From the NCBI GenBank assembly GCA_021495925.1, contig JAKEKT010000005.1, forward strand, positions 620,001-684,000: 64,000 bases of DNA. Direction: 5' to 3'. The notes below the pieces were generated by a model. It worked only from the letters and a program-made list of their open reading frames with translations. It did no database searches and had not been told where the DNA came from. Both the position numbers and the translations under genes were made by a program. Source of the stretch: Diplodia intermedia (taxonomy: Eukaryota > Ascomycota > Dothideomycetes > Botryosphaeriales > Botryosphaeriaceae). Shown here one piece after another: positions 31,876 to 43,200 of this stretch (its first letter is position 1; each line of letters opens with the position of its first letter).

Positions 31876-32849
31876 TTATCTCGTCGGTTTCTTCGGGTCT
31901 TCCGGGTATGCCGTTTCCTTTTCAATTTCCCGCTTTTCCTCGTGGAGCTCTTCTTTCGCCTTTATGGAGTTCTCGACTTGCTCAACCGCTCGTTCGATTT
32001 CGACCTCCATCTCTGGGAGATGAAATCGCTCAGCCAACAGCTTGCCATTCCATTTTTGCAGGACCATAACGTCTTCCGTCTCATTATTTGTTTGACGCCT
32101 GACAATCTCGGCAACCGCCTCGGCCTGCTCTCTCGGAGGCGGTGATGAATCGCGCGACTGTTGTCTGGTAGGGTGGATGAGGCCTGCAGCGTACAGTTGA
32201 TCGAGCTCGTGGGATGGCTTCGGCTTAACCAGATCGTTCTTGAGCAGGAATTCGAGGTGCTTCGAGCCGGACAACGCCTTCCAGTGGGAGTATGCGCGGA
32301 AGACGAGGTAGAAGAAGGGGATGTTCGGTATTCTGTAGGGGGCGGGTCAGTTAGCTTGATCCTTTGCGCTCAGCGCGCATTGTCCACATACATTGGTATC
32401 AGCGCGAACGGTGCAGATATCGGCATGCCGACGATGCTCCACCACAAGCGTTTACGGTGCAGCGACTGCCGCTCCTTCGCTAGCTGCTGCAGAATCGGCG
32501 ACACCCGCTCTGGCTTGAGGAACAGGCCCGGGAACTTGACCTCAACCACTTCGGTGCCATCGAGTTCGGCGTCGCGGCGCCTGCTGCTCAGCGCAGGTAT
32601 CGTCTTGAGTCCCCATTCCTGGTACGGGATCCGGCGCAGGACGCGGTTGCCCTGGACGGTGACGGTCTTCTTCCAGCCGCCTTTGTACCACGGCACCTCG
32701 ATTGACATCTTCTCCCAGTCGGCCCATGTCTGGTTTGCCTTGTTTGTGGCCTTGTCGAGCAGCGACGGGTTCTCGCCAGTCGCAGCGGAGCGGCGCTCGC
32801 AGTAGATGAGAGCGCGGCGCGTGGAAATTGGAAGGAGGAATAACCGCAT
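31876..32849 (-). CDS. Mitochondrial K+/H+ exchange-related protein
   Basis: Two exons (32392-32849 and 31876-32332) with a 59-nt intron (GTATGT...CTACAG), 304 aa. It fits the Mit_KHE1 family, whose yeast member YDL183C is linked to mitochondrial K+/H+ exchange. The N-terminus 'MRLFLLPISTRRALIYCERR' is basic and hydrophobic, fitting mitochondrial import. The core includes 'KMSIEVPWYKGGWKK' and, across the splice site, 'PISAPFALIPMIPNIPFFYLVFRAYSHW', a paired hydrophobic hairpin shown here only in part. The C-terminus is a charged coiled-coil-like region (ERAVEQVENSIKAKEEL). The start at 32849 opens the presequence; the frame extends upstream but into unlike sequence. Divergent from SRF1, convergent with the SDR. 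Confidence 0.82.
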
Positions 32850-33271
32850 TGTGGCGGGCCGAGGCCGTTGGACTTGGCGTTGACGGGAGCAGGCGAGCGG
32901 GGGGTGCAGTGTCGGGCGGGGCAGCAGGACGAGGATTAGTTTTTGCAGGCTCAGCAGTGGATGCGCGCAAAGGCAGCGTTCTCGCTTGCCATGGCAGCTG
33001 CGAGCCTCAGGCGTTGCGAGTCGGCGGTGTCTAAACGTCATGCTTGGCCCCTGCGACAAGGCAATCTCCCGGACGCGATCTGCACAGGCAACATCCTCCC
33101 AGCTCCGGCCACCAGCCGCCTGTAATTGGAGATCCTCAGCCTCCCCCAAGGCCGGTATTTTCTCACCCGCCGGCAGCTGGAGGCCTTCCCTCCAAAACGC
33201 TGCTCAAAACCTCAACGCTCGCTCACCTCGCCCTCGCGCCCGATCCCTCCACTCCGCCGGTCGCCCAAGCT
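32850..33271. promoter_or_regulatory. Shared promoter, K+/H+ exchange gene / SRF1
   Basis: A 422-bp divergent gap between two start codons. Both ends are GC-rich; CCTCGCCCTCGCGCCC lies just before the SRF1 ATG. It is short enough that the two promoters must share sequence. Confidence 0.45.
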
Positions 33272-34501
33272 ATGGCCGCCGACCATGAGACGCCCCGAAC
33301 GGTTCCGCGTAAGCCCCCGTGCACCTCCACCTCAATCACACTCGTGTGCTCACCTTCACCCGCTCAGCTTGGGTGCGATCTACCCACAACGACTCTTCCG
33401 ATGAGCTCCGCCTCGACACCCAGGTGACGCCTCTGTTGCTGCCAAAGACGCCCCAGACCGTTCGCCCTGCCTCGCACAACTCACATCCCTCTCCTCGTCC
33501 CGGTGCTGCCGCTGGCCGCCGCTTCGATCATGCTCGCGAAGCCGCCCCGCCGATTCCCAACGCCTCCCCGGTCGAGATAGCATCGCGCTGGCGCGCGTTT
33601 GCTCTTGCTTCCAAATATCCCGATCCGCCCCAGTCGTCCGCTCACCGTGAGGTGGCCTCGCCGGAATGGATCCGAGACAACTTCAACGACCTAGACTCGC
33701 CGTGGGAGCCGGACGAAGCGATGGAGGCTGATACGGAAAAGCAACCTGGCTTCTGGTTGTTTAGCAATGCAAAGCGGAAGAGCCGCCTCCGCAAGTTCCA
33801 TGTGAGACTTTCCCCGGGCCGAACTGCGACCCAAACACCCGTGATGTTTCGCATGTTTCCTCGCTTCGTTCTATTCGGGACTTGTGTGACGCTGCCGTTA
33901 CATGGCTATCTTCCTTCGTGTTTCAGATCGTTAACATCGTGCAGCGTATTCTCATGCGGAACCCCTATATCCCGCTCGTCATTCGCCTTACCGTCCTCAC
34001 CTTTTCGGCCGCGGCGCTTGGAATTTCAGGCCGCATCTTCCACCTCACCAACCGCAGCGACTGTGACGCTGGTTCGTCAACCTACATGGCTATCATCGTC
34101 GATGTGATTGCTATTGTTTACCTTTGCTACATCACCTATGATGAGTATACGGCCCAGCCGCTTGGCTTGCGGAACCCCAAGTCCAAGTTGCGTCTTATCT
34201 TTTTTGACCTACTCTTTATTGTCTTTGATTCGGCGAACCTGAGTATTGTAAGGCAACCAGCATTCGTTCCAAAGGCAGCAGAATTAACGGGTTTCAGGCT
34301 TTTCAATCATTAACAGACTCAAGTTGGGCGTGTGTGGACAACAGCGAGCGCGCCGACGACCCTGAAGTCCGGACATGCTATCAATCCAGCGTGTGCAACC
34401 AGCAGAAAGCATTAACTGCTGTTTTACTACTAGCATTAGTGGCATGGTTGCTGACTTTTTCCATCAGTACGCTCCGGATCGTGGAGCGGGTGACACGATG
34501 A
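33272..34501 (+). CDS. SRF1: SRF1-like membrane protein (phospholipase D regulator)
   Basis: Four exons (33272-33308, 33368-33801, 33927-34247, 34298-34501), introns 59, 125 and 50 nt, 331 aa. Yeast Srf1 is a membrane protein that regulates phospholipase D Spo14. The N-terminal half is polar and Pro-rich, ending in 'PGFWLFSNAKRKSRLRKF'. Four membrane segments follow: 'LVIRLTVLTFSAAALGIS', 'YMAIIVDVIAIVYLCYITY', 'LIFFDLLFIVFDSANLSI' and 'ALTAVLLLALVAWLLTFSIS'. The loop between segments 3 and 4 has several Cys (WACV, TCYQ, SVCN) that could form disulphides. The last exon was assembled by hand and restores segment 4 plus 'LRIVERVTR' before the stop. Family assignment good; the role is inferred. 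Confidence 0.85.
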
Positions 34502-35164
34502 TGACGGCCAACCCTTGGACTTTAGTTTGCTTGTATCTGTTTAATTTGGTTCGTTATACCCCGGAATGCGACATACCTTTCTTCTTCGTTTCCCTTCATT
34601 CTCCTGATCATCGTCTTCGGACCGACTGGTGAGAATGCGTTGTTGGGAGTGGGTACGACCAAGAACGCTCGTGCGCCAGGGAAATCGACAAAGCTTTGCG
34701 TCGGCATACACAGAGCAGCGGGATGTCCGGCTGTGTCTCGCCGATAATTTCCGGAAGATTGATTGGAGGCCTTCATGCTTGAGATGCGGTCCTTGCATAT
34801 TTCCTATTTCGGCTAACCGCAGGTTTGCTTCATAAGCGAACTGACTCTATGCCGCTTTACTACCTCCACGCGCGGTGTGAAGGAAAAGGACAAGCGTTTG
34901 CCGGATGAAAAACTAGGCAATTCTTATGTGCATTCTCACCACAAACACTCAGACTGAGAACACAAGCACATGGATAGGAATATGAATCCCTTCTGCGCGC
35001 TCAGTAAGCCGCAGCAGGTAGAAATAGGCGCGATATCCGGTAGGTTTTTTTGCTGGATATCTCCTGTTTCCTTGAACTCTCTGGTATGCTCTTCTGGACC
35101 TGCTTTTCTGCTCTTTCAATCCTTGTTACTCGGGATTCTCTCCTAAGGCCCGCGCCTCGATATC
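34502..35164. other. Intergenic
   Basis: About 660 bp, AT-richer than neighbouring genes, between two plus-strand genes. Nothing but short frames. A pyrimidine-rich patch lies around 35,060-35,150 near the next ATG. Confidence 0.4.
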
Positions 35165-36280
35165 ATGCCGATAACTCCTCACCGCCGGAACTACTTACCT
35201 ATACCCGATTGGGGTTCTTCTGCTCACCACTATCACCCTATTCCGAATCAGCACCGCCGATGGGCCCGCACGCGCCGGCGCCTGATCCCTTACAGCGAGC
35301 ATCCAGACTGCCATCACGCCTCCCAGACAAATCACCAGCCCCCTTTGGACTCTAGTCGCAGGCGACAGCTCATCATTGTCCGTCGCCGTACAACCCCTTC
35401 TCACTCAGTGGGTGGCAGTTGCAGCTGCAGTCGCAGGCACTGGCTGTGCCCTTCCCTCCACATCTGCCGGTGTGTTCCTCGTAGCGAGCGAGAAACGTTT
35501 CCTTATTCATACGTTGAGTATGAAAGCGATGCAGACGAGTTTGTCGGACGAAGGGAAGGAGGCGGTCACGCCCATGTTCGTGACGGAAAGAGATCGCTTT
35601 TGGGTTCAGCTGATGTGCCGCCGTCCCCGCCGTTGTTGTTCAGGCCACCACACCCGCCAATGCCGCCGCCGCCTCACCTTGCTGCACCCTCTTACCAAAG
35701 AGCAACAACGAGAGAAGTTGCGAGGGGGAGAGTGAACTCAGGTCGTATCTACCCCCCAGAAGACCCCGACCTCATCGATCGGCTCTGTGACGGCGTCGAC
35801 TCGCTCGACCTCGTCCCTCGAGGCAGATCCGAGATGGCTGGTGGTATCGTGCCGCCACCCAATTCGAGGTTGCCCCCGGGGGTATCGACCGTACTCAGAG
35901 CACCAAGGTTGGAGGGGGATTTGAGGTCGAGGTCGAGGCGCCCGTATTCAAGGAGGCAGGAGCCGAGGTCTGGGTCTATGAGAGACGATGGAGGCGGTGG
36001 GGCTGCTGAGGGGCAGATGGTGGAGGCGTCGTTTGCGGGATTGTTGGATACGGCGAGTGATGTTGCGAGGGGTGATGCGCCACCGCCGCCGACTTTCTCT
36101 GGTGATGACGGTATGCACAATGAGCGTGGGCGGCGGGACAGAGGTCGGCGGCGGCGGAGAAGCGGGAGCGAGAGGAGAGGCAGTGGGGTAACTGCGGTAC
36201 GAAGGGAGGAGGTGGTTCTGGAGGAGAGCAGTGATGTTGAGGCCTGGATCACGGGCTTCTCGAGGCAGAGGCTATGGTGA
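35165..36280 (+). CDS. Hypothetical Arg/Pro/Gly-rich protein
   Basis: Open frame of 371 aa without introns. No family recognised. Low-complexity features dominate: an Arg/His-rich N-terminus (HRRWARTRRRLIPY), a Cys-rich patch (SCSCSRRHWLCPSLHICRC, residues about 84-102), a Pro/His stretch near 160-175, and 'RRDRGRRRRRSGSERR' near 330. More complex pieces are 'DPDLIDRLCDGVDSLDLVP' and the acidic C-terminus 'EESSDVEAWITGFSRQRLW', which argue for a real protein. The Cys-rich patch could instead be a retained intron read as protein. The ATG at 35165 is the first in frame. Probably nuclear and disordered if expressed (inference). Confidence 0.55.
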   Translation: MPITPHRRNYLPIPDWGSSAHHYHPIPNQHRRWARTRRRLIPYSEHPDCHHASQTNHQPPLDSSRRRQLIIVRRRTTPSHSVGGSCSCSRRHWLCPSLHICRCVPRSERETFPYSYVEYESDADEFVGRREGGGHAHVRDGKRSLLGSADVPPSPPLLFRPPHPPMPPPPHLAAPSYQRATTREVARGRVNSGRIYPPEDPDLIDRLCDGVDSLDLVPRGRSEMAGGIVPPPNSRLPPGVSTVLRAPRLEGDLRSRSRRPYSRRQEPRSGSMRDDGGGGAAEGQMVEASFAGLLDTASDVARGDAPPPPTFSGDDGMHNERGRRDRGRRRRRSGSERRGSGVTAVRREEVVLEESSDVEAWITGFSRQRLW

Positions 36281-36804
36281 GAGGTGGTGATCACAGAACT
36301 GTTTCAAAGAAGCATGAAAAGTTCTTTGCTGTGTGGTCAAGGGTGTGCTGGTTGTTTATGAGGAAGGATACACATAGTCACGGAGTTAAACGGTCACAGC
36401 TTCTGTCTATTTCAATGCGCCTCGTTCTTCTTCTTGTTCTTTCTAGTGAATGGTGTTGCAAGTACGATGTTAATGTCTAGCAAAGACAATATAGTTTACG
36501 GGGCATTTTGAACATGAGTTTCGGTTGAGAAGGTGGGGGAGACAGATCGTCGCTCCAGGCTCGAGGGTCTCGGCGTAGGGCTGAGGCGATGCGGCGAGCT
36601 CCAGCCAGCTTGCGCCTTCCTTCCCCCAACTCCATCTCGTTTCCGCAACAGCTGCCTAACCTCCGCCTGCTGGAAGAATTTCATTCGCCGCAAAATACTC
36701 TGCCAGACTAACACTCCCACTGACCACTGACAACCACCACACCCGGCCCCGCGATCGTCTCGGTATCCGTCCGCCCTGCTACGTCGCCTACCACCACCGC
36801 CACC
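36281..36804. promoter_or_regulatory. Thioredoxin promoter region
   Basis: A 524-bp gap. The left half is AT-richer 3' flank; the right half is C-rich, with a run of CACCAC triplets (CTACCACCACCGCCACC) directly before the ATG. No TATA box seen. Confidence 0.4.
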
Positions 36805-37451
36805 ATGTCGAAGATCACGCACATCAGCGGCACGCCGCAGTGGAACAGCATCCTCTCATCCAACACATACGTCGTAGCGGACTTCTACGCCGACTGGTGT
36901 GGGCCGTGCAAAACGATCGCGCCCGTCTTCGAGCAGTTGGCGCAGCAAGAGGCCAAGCCCGGTCGCCTGGCCTTCGTCAAGGTCGACGTCGACGCCCAAC
37001 AGGGTGTCGCCGGGAAGTACGGCGTTTCCGCGTAAGTTCCCCTTCTCTTCTTTCTTCGCGGAGCAATTCTTGGGGTGCCGGGCTGACAAAGAGTGATCTT
37101 AGCATGCCCACCTTCCTCGTCCTCAAGAACGGCTCCGTCACCGAGACCATTCGCGGCGCCAACCCGGCCGCCCTGCGCGCCGCTGTGACCAAAGCCGCGG
37201 CCGACGCCGCCAAGGGCGGTGCGCGCGCGAGCGCGGCTTTTCAGTCAAAGGGACACGTGCTGGGCGCCGGTGGCAGTGGCGGCGCGTCGTCGTCGACGGG
37301 TGACTGGGCTTGGAACCTTACGCAACGGCGCGGCGGCCTGTTCGACACTGTGGTGCGGTTCCTCGCGCTGTATATCATCACGCTGTTTTCGTTCGACGCG
37401 TTTGCGTCGGCGAGGGAGAGTCAGTTCAATGTGAACAAGAAGAATCAGTAG
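36805..37451 (+). CDS. Thioredoxin with C-terminal membrane segment
   Basis: Two exons (36805-37031, 37103-37451), 71-nt intron (GTAAGT...ATCTTAG), 191 aa. The thioredoxin fold occupies residues 1-110: 'VVADFYADWCGPCKTIAP' with active-site Cys32 and Cys35, 'LAFVKVDVDAQQGVAGKYGV', and the cis-Pro motif 'AMPTFLVLKNG' made by the splice. It then departs from cytosolic thioredoxins (about 105 aa): an Ala/Gly/Ser-rich linker leads to a hydrophobic stretch 'VVRFLALYIITLFSF' (about 159-173) and an 18-residue polar tail. This looks like a membrane anchor that keeps the redox domain in the cytosol, organelle unknown. Reductase partner not in the window. Confidence 0.92.
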
Positions 37452-38108
37452 AGGAGGGTTTGATAATGTATGCATACACACATGGGGCTTCAGAAGGGGT
37501 GTGGCGTTTTTGCGTTTTGTGATATGGGCTTTTTGGTTCGTTTTATACCAAGGCCATGATCTTCTAGAAACTGCCTTAATCATGGGTATAATTCGCTTGA
37601 TATCATTTACTGCGTGTTCCACGATATATGTTTTTGTTTGTACATCTTTACGTCCTGCTGCGCTAATTCGGATCCCAGAGTGCTGGACATCAAGGCTCTC
37701 GGCTCCTAGTAGCGGTCCTGGGGATGCTCTCGTTGGAGCTTTTTCACGCTTCATTTCTATGAAGCATACGAATGACATCTCAAACTTCCAATTCACTTTC
37801 AACTTCAGTGTAGACTATCCAATTGCTCGTCACCTCCAAGATAGTTTCAATGCTTCACCTCCGGGCCCTCATATTGTCCGGTCGCTTCTTGGCTACAAAG
37901 TCCGAGAATCACCGCTCCACAATACTACTTCGCCGAACCTTCACTATTAAGCGCGCTATTGTCCAGTCATGCCTTCCTTCTCTTCCCATCACCGATGCCC
38001 AGACACACTTCTTGCTCCTTCTCCAACACTCTCACTACCTCGACATGTTTTAGCCGAGTGTCCATCCACCGTCCCCATCTATTCTCAGCATCGTCAAACC
38101 TCGCAATC
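37452..38108. other. Intergenic
   Basis: A 657-bp gap between same-strand genes, AT-richer on the left. CT- and CA-rich sequence from about 37,960 to 38,100 probably forms the promoter or 5' UTR of the small gene at 38109. Confidence 0.4.
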
Positions 38109-38548
38109 ATGGATGGCACCAACAGCTACAACGCAGCCCGCTCCATCGTCAGTGTCGAGCTACGCACCTGGGACAACACAACTACCACCACCACAGCCAC
38201 GAGCACCATTCCACGTACGCGCCACCTCCGCGGTGACATCAGCTGGGAGGTGAGCTCTCCACCAACAAAAAGAACCAATCCCCCATAGTATCATGACTCC
38301 CCAACTAACCATCTCCAACCCGCCCACAGAGACTCCACCAATTTGCCTTTTCAACTTTCAGTGTAGATCGGGCCACCCACAACGTTCACTTCCACAGAGA
38401 CGCCTTCAGGGACACGACTTCTCAAGACAAACCACGCCTGAGGATGGCCCTCTGGCGCGCCGGCGTCTATCACGGCGTCGCACTGCGCATCCGCGGCGAC
38501 CGCAAGTTCGTCATTTATGCACACTTCGTCAAGAAGGACGCTTGTTGA
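38109..38548 (+). CDS. Small two-exon orphan protein, 119 aa
   Basis: Assembled from two exons, 38109-38249 and 38330-38548, across an 80-nt intron (GAG|GTGAGC ... CCAACTAACC ... CCCACAG|AGA). Exon 1 codes for 47 aa with a Thr-rich run; exon 2 for 72 aa ending TGA. Neither half alone makes a good ORF, but joined they give a protein with ordinary composition: 'RLHQFAFSTFSVDRATHNV', 'RLRMALWRAGVYHGVALRI' and 'RGDRKFVIYAHFVKKDAC'. The C-terminal domain is basic, aromatic and beta-like, with no recognised family. No signal peptide. The intron has donor, branch site and acceptor in good register, which is the main support. Confidence 0.55.
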
Positions 38549-40289
38549 GAAAAGGAGCAAGTGCAAAAGAAATTTTGGGATGGTTCCTCAATGCTTCGCA
38601 AAAAAAAAAAAAAAGGGCGTCAAATGTAGAGGCTTCGCACGGGACAGGAAGCATTCCCGAAGGGCACAGTGGGGGCATAAAAGGAAACAATAAGAATTTA
38701 CATAATCGCTTTAGAAGGATTGGTTAGGCTAGAGTACAGATCGATGACCAGGGAAACGGGAGCCTTGACTTGGCACCCGTTGATCGAATTAGCGCGCTTA
38801 GAAAGACCATTACAAACACCATTCCTTTTTTTTTTTTTTTTTAAGTATTTCAAGCAAGCACTTGGGCAAGCATTGGTATTTCCGGAAACATTGAGTGATT
38901 GAGCTCACCGTAACACCGTTGGTTTGGAGTTCTAGATAGACACGTCGTTCATGCCACACGAATTGACATATCTTGCGAACCGTTTTTCGGTTGATTTATG
39001 TCAGTGCATAGTGCCTGAAAAAAAAAAAAGAAGGAAAGACGCGACCGTACTGGCCGCAGTCGTATAAAGTAAGGCACGTCACAGCGGGTGACAAAAGAAA
39101 TTGGCCGTCCCGCATCTGCCAAGTAGAGATGTTCCACTACTATCGAGGGGCAGTTGAATCAAGATCTAGACGTAAATGTGTGCATTTAAAGCTTATATTT
39201 GCGTCCGGATCTTGTATTAAACTACCCATAGTACAATGCACAATCTGCGAGAGGGCCAATTTCTTGTAGCCCGCCGTGACGTGGGCTACCAGGGTACTAT
39301 GGGCCAAAGGAGCGACCGTTGGGCGACGGAGTCCAGTCGTAGACCGTCTTTTTAGCTCCACTGAGGTCTGACATATGCTTGGCTTTGTCGTTGAAAACAA
39401 AAACACATCAAGAACTTGTTCATGGATCTCGCCATGTCAATCATCAATTCACGCAGGCCGAATTTTCCGCGGAAGCAAGGACGATCTTCAAACTAGAGCA
39501 TAGCCGAGTTGGTGGAGCAAGATCCCCTTCTTCTGGTTCGCCAATTCCCATGGTCATGCAGCAAGATAGCAAGGATTTACTTCCCGATCCGGCAATCGGC
39601 ACAGGTGCCATCGCGCATTCGTCTGCTGTAGCAAGGTAGTCGCCATGATCAGCCTTTCGCACTCTCAGCTCTGACATCATTCCTGGCCCATGCTTTGGAA
39701 GGCGTCTGTAGGGCAGCAATTTGATGGGAAATGGCAAGATTGTTGATGGCGGCACCAAAGGGGCTCGCAAAGGCGTGGTGCGTGGGTTTCGGCGAGCTCA
39801 GCACCAAAGGCCAGGCTAGCAGAGCGGCTGATCGTAATTAGGCTGTAGGCAACAAGCCGGCGTCGACAACAGAGGCAGTGGCATGGAGAGCGGGAAGGAC
39901 GAGGGCGAAAAGTGGGACGATTCTGGCGCACAGATCACAGGCGGCTCTGGACGTGATGTGCGACAGGGGTCCAGCAGGGAATGCGGCGTGTGCGGCTGGC
40001 TCTGTGGGCTCTGGGCCTCTGGGCCCATTAGCCACAGCCCGGCGCCCCCATGGCCGCGGTTGCTATCTGCGACCACGGCACCTGCTGGCCAGCTGCGCGC
40101 AACGACTCAACACTTTGATTAATTTCTAATGCCCGGCCTCGCCATGTCGCCCGCCTGCCTGCTCTGACCCGCAGGGCGCCTTTCCCCCTTCCTTGCTTCC
40201 GCAGCCCGCGACACGGCCTACCACATCTCTCCGCCCCCGCTCAGCTCGCTCACCACGGCGCCTGTCTTACTGCCTCCTCGCCACAAGTT
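38549..40289. other. AT-richer intergenic region with homopolymer runs
   Basis: About 1.7 kb without a gene. It carries A15 at 38600-38614, T17 at 38826-38842 and A12 at 39018-39029, plus AT-rich DNA to about 39,450. No reverse-transcriptase or transposase remnant was recognised. From about 39,900 the DNA turns GC-rich toward the Spo71-like promoter. Confidence 0.5.
38600..39029. repeat. Cluster of three A/T homopolymer runs
   Basis: A15 (38600-38614), T17 (38826-38842) and A12 (39018-39029) within 430 bp, the densest homopolymer cluster here. The first starts 52 bp after the stop of the 119-aa gene. Confidence 0.9.
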
Positions 40290-43200
40290 ATGGACGCAGA
40301 TGCGCTGGACCCCAACTCGTACACTGCGCAACGCCTGGTCCGTCTTCTGCGACTTTCGCGCACCGCGACATGCTGACGGCTTGCTAGCAACATGCTACCC
40401 CCGAGCATCTATATCTCACCTCTCGCCGCTGCTTCATAGGCCCAATTCCCGAGGGCTGGCTCAAGTCGCACCGCCGCGACTGGTACAAGCATCATCTGCA
40501 CATAAACTACTCTTCACGCGCTGCCACCTTCTCGACCGACCTCCGCGTCACCCATGACCGCCGCACCTCTGGCCTTGACGGCCCTCGCACCTCGAAGCCT
40601 TTCCGCCCAAGCTTTCCGCAACCCGATGACATTGATGAAGACCATGCTACTGGAGATGGGACTGCAAGCACGGGCGCCTCCGTTACCGTGCCGCGGGCCA
40701 GCCATGCGGATGGCGAGATAGTGGACGAAGAGCTAGCAAGGCGGCACAGGAGAACGCAGTCGCGAACCAGTACCGCAAAAAGCCGCAAAGTGAAACAGGG
40801 GAGACCTAATTACCAAAGAGACAATACAGGCTCTTTTGTCACGGCCAACGAAGAGCAGCGTCCGCCTTCCACGTACGAACCTTTGGCGACCTCCGTGGCC
40901 GAGAGCAGCCTGCAGGTTCCCTCTTCTCCACGTGGTGATGGCTCTACCTCTTCATTGCTGCCCAAGGCTGGCAGTGCTCCCATAGCACCTGTGCCAACGC
41001 AGCTTGAAGAGACGAGCGAAACTCGGGAGGACAGTGGTCGCGGCTTGGTGAAATTTGACATCCCCGAAGATTCAAAGCGTGCTGAGATCCAGGCAAAAGC
41101 ACGGATGGCTCAGACCCACGTGCGCCGAAAGGGTGCTCGTCTCCGGAAATCCAAGCTTCGTGACGGCCAGATAGTCAAAATGGACAAGATGCTGGTCCGC
41201 GTGGACACCACTTTCTCCGAGATAGGTGAAGAGTTTGACGAGAATGAAGCCCACAAGGTTGAATCACGTACCACTGAGAAATGGCGGGAGTACATGGTCG
41301 TGTGCCGCGACAATCATGAGGCCGATGAAGATTTCCCTTTCGTGCTCCAGATGTACAAATCACGCGTAGGTGTTCTCCTTGGGTTTCGCTCTGGTGCATT
41401 ATCCCCCATGCGGCGCACATGTGGATAATTTGGTTCCCGTTCTCCAAAGTTTTACTGACCATCAGACCAGGTGATCGCGGCAGTGGAAGCATCGAGAAAC
41501 AAGAAAAAAGCAAAGCACGAAGTTCGACTCGGCCCTAAGTACACCAAGGTCAATCTCTACTCATCACTCGACAAGACAGTCGTCATATGGACGCCCTGTA
41601 GGAAAAAAGGGACGAGAATCTTTATCATGCGCCCACACTCAGGATCCAGTGCTGCAGAGTGGTACACCTTCCTGAGGAATATCTTAGGGTGGAACCGAGC
41701 TTCAGAGCTACAGGTCAATGTGCCCGGTCTTGACGTGAGCCTCCGCCTGGAGAACCCGTTTCAGGAACTGGAGTCATCCAAGGAGATACAAGAAGCTGCC
41801 AAAGGGAATGCAGAAGCTATGGTGAAGGCGGTGCAACAGGAGCAGGCTGTCGCTAAAAACATCATGAACCGTGCCATCGACATGCTAATCCAGACGCCTG
41901 ATTACAGTGAAGTGGTCAAAAAGTGGACCAGCTCCGGACGAATGGGACTTGCTTGGAAGCGATACGACCGCCTGGAATGGATCCATGGCCCTAATGAAAA
42001 GAAAATGTACGGGTCTATTGCCATGGCACGAACACACGAGCTAGAGCTACGCCCCAAGGAACATTACCCCACAAAGGCAAGGACCAAGAAGAACAATATC
42101 CTTGAAGAGCCTGTTCCTGTCGAAGGATTCTTGGTCAGGCTGACAAGCCAGAGGGGGCTTGACCAGAGGCTCGGCCGCATGTTTTTCAAACGGCTTTATT
42201 TTTCGACGCATGACAACTATCTGGTCTTCACCCGACCAGCTAAAGCCGTTCCACCACCGCCACCGAAGCTTCCAGGTTCGTTCAATTCGCGGATTCCCTC
42301 GTCGAGAGAGATCACCCAAGCGGCGCCTTTGATCTACGCTGTAAGTGCTCAGTATTTTTGCTTCTTCAATGGGCTCTAACTTGATAGGTGAATCCTTACC
42401 CCATCAAAGACGAACAAATAGAATGGCTCGCGAGTGGCAACGAGTTCTCCTCCGCAGATGTTCGTCACCGTGATCGAGATGCTGCGGATGAAGCCGACAG
42501 GAAGACGAACCTGCTGTTGAAATGCGACGGTTATATCAACCTCTGCAACATCAAGAAGGTCCGCAAAGTACACCGCGGTGCAGCTGCGGCTGACGAAAAT
42601 ATGGAAGAGGGCTCTGATGTCGATTTCGACCTTGATGTCGATGACACAATGGAGGACGACGGTACTACACACGAATTCGATGATGAAAGGACGTTCGAGC
42701 TGGTCTTGACAAACGGCCTCATAATCCGTCTTCAAGTAAGTATTCACAATCACCTTGGACGCTGCAAGTTCTGACAGACATAGGCTTTCGACAAAATGAC
42801 GAAAAAGGAGTGGATGAACCGTCTTCGCCAGCTTGTCAAGTACTGGAAATATCGCACCGCGACCGACATTCAACTCTACAAAAATATCAGAAAGTACAAC
42901 CTGGACCTGCTCAACATTGACGAGGAGACGGAGGCAATCGTGGGCCAGTTTGCAAGGAAATGGGAGGTTTTGCATGCGCATGCCAGCTCGGAACTCTACA
43001 ACATGTGTGGCATTTCCGCCTGCCGCTCCATTCACGTAAGCCACGTCATCCCGTGCTGATCGATAACGTACGTTCCGTTCCTAACCCTCACGATGCAGAT
43101 ATCCGGCATCCTGTTCCGCAAGCCTCGCCGGCACGGCACCTTCACCCGCTGCTCGGTCATCCTCTCGGCCGGCACGCTGCTCATCTTCCAGGACTCGGTG

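Noticed and set aside
35749..36294. Minus-strand frame across the Arg/Pro-rich orphan.
   Set aside because: Low complexity, no start context; the plus-strand frame is longer and ends with more ordinary sequence, though neither is certain.
39494..39560. tRNA-like or SINE-like element: a good A-box (TAGCCGAGTTGG) and a partial B-box (GGTTCG) 34 bp apart.
   Set aside because: The B-box has extra bases, the D-arm and acceptor stems do not pair, and no anticodon arm forms.
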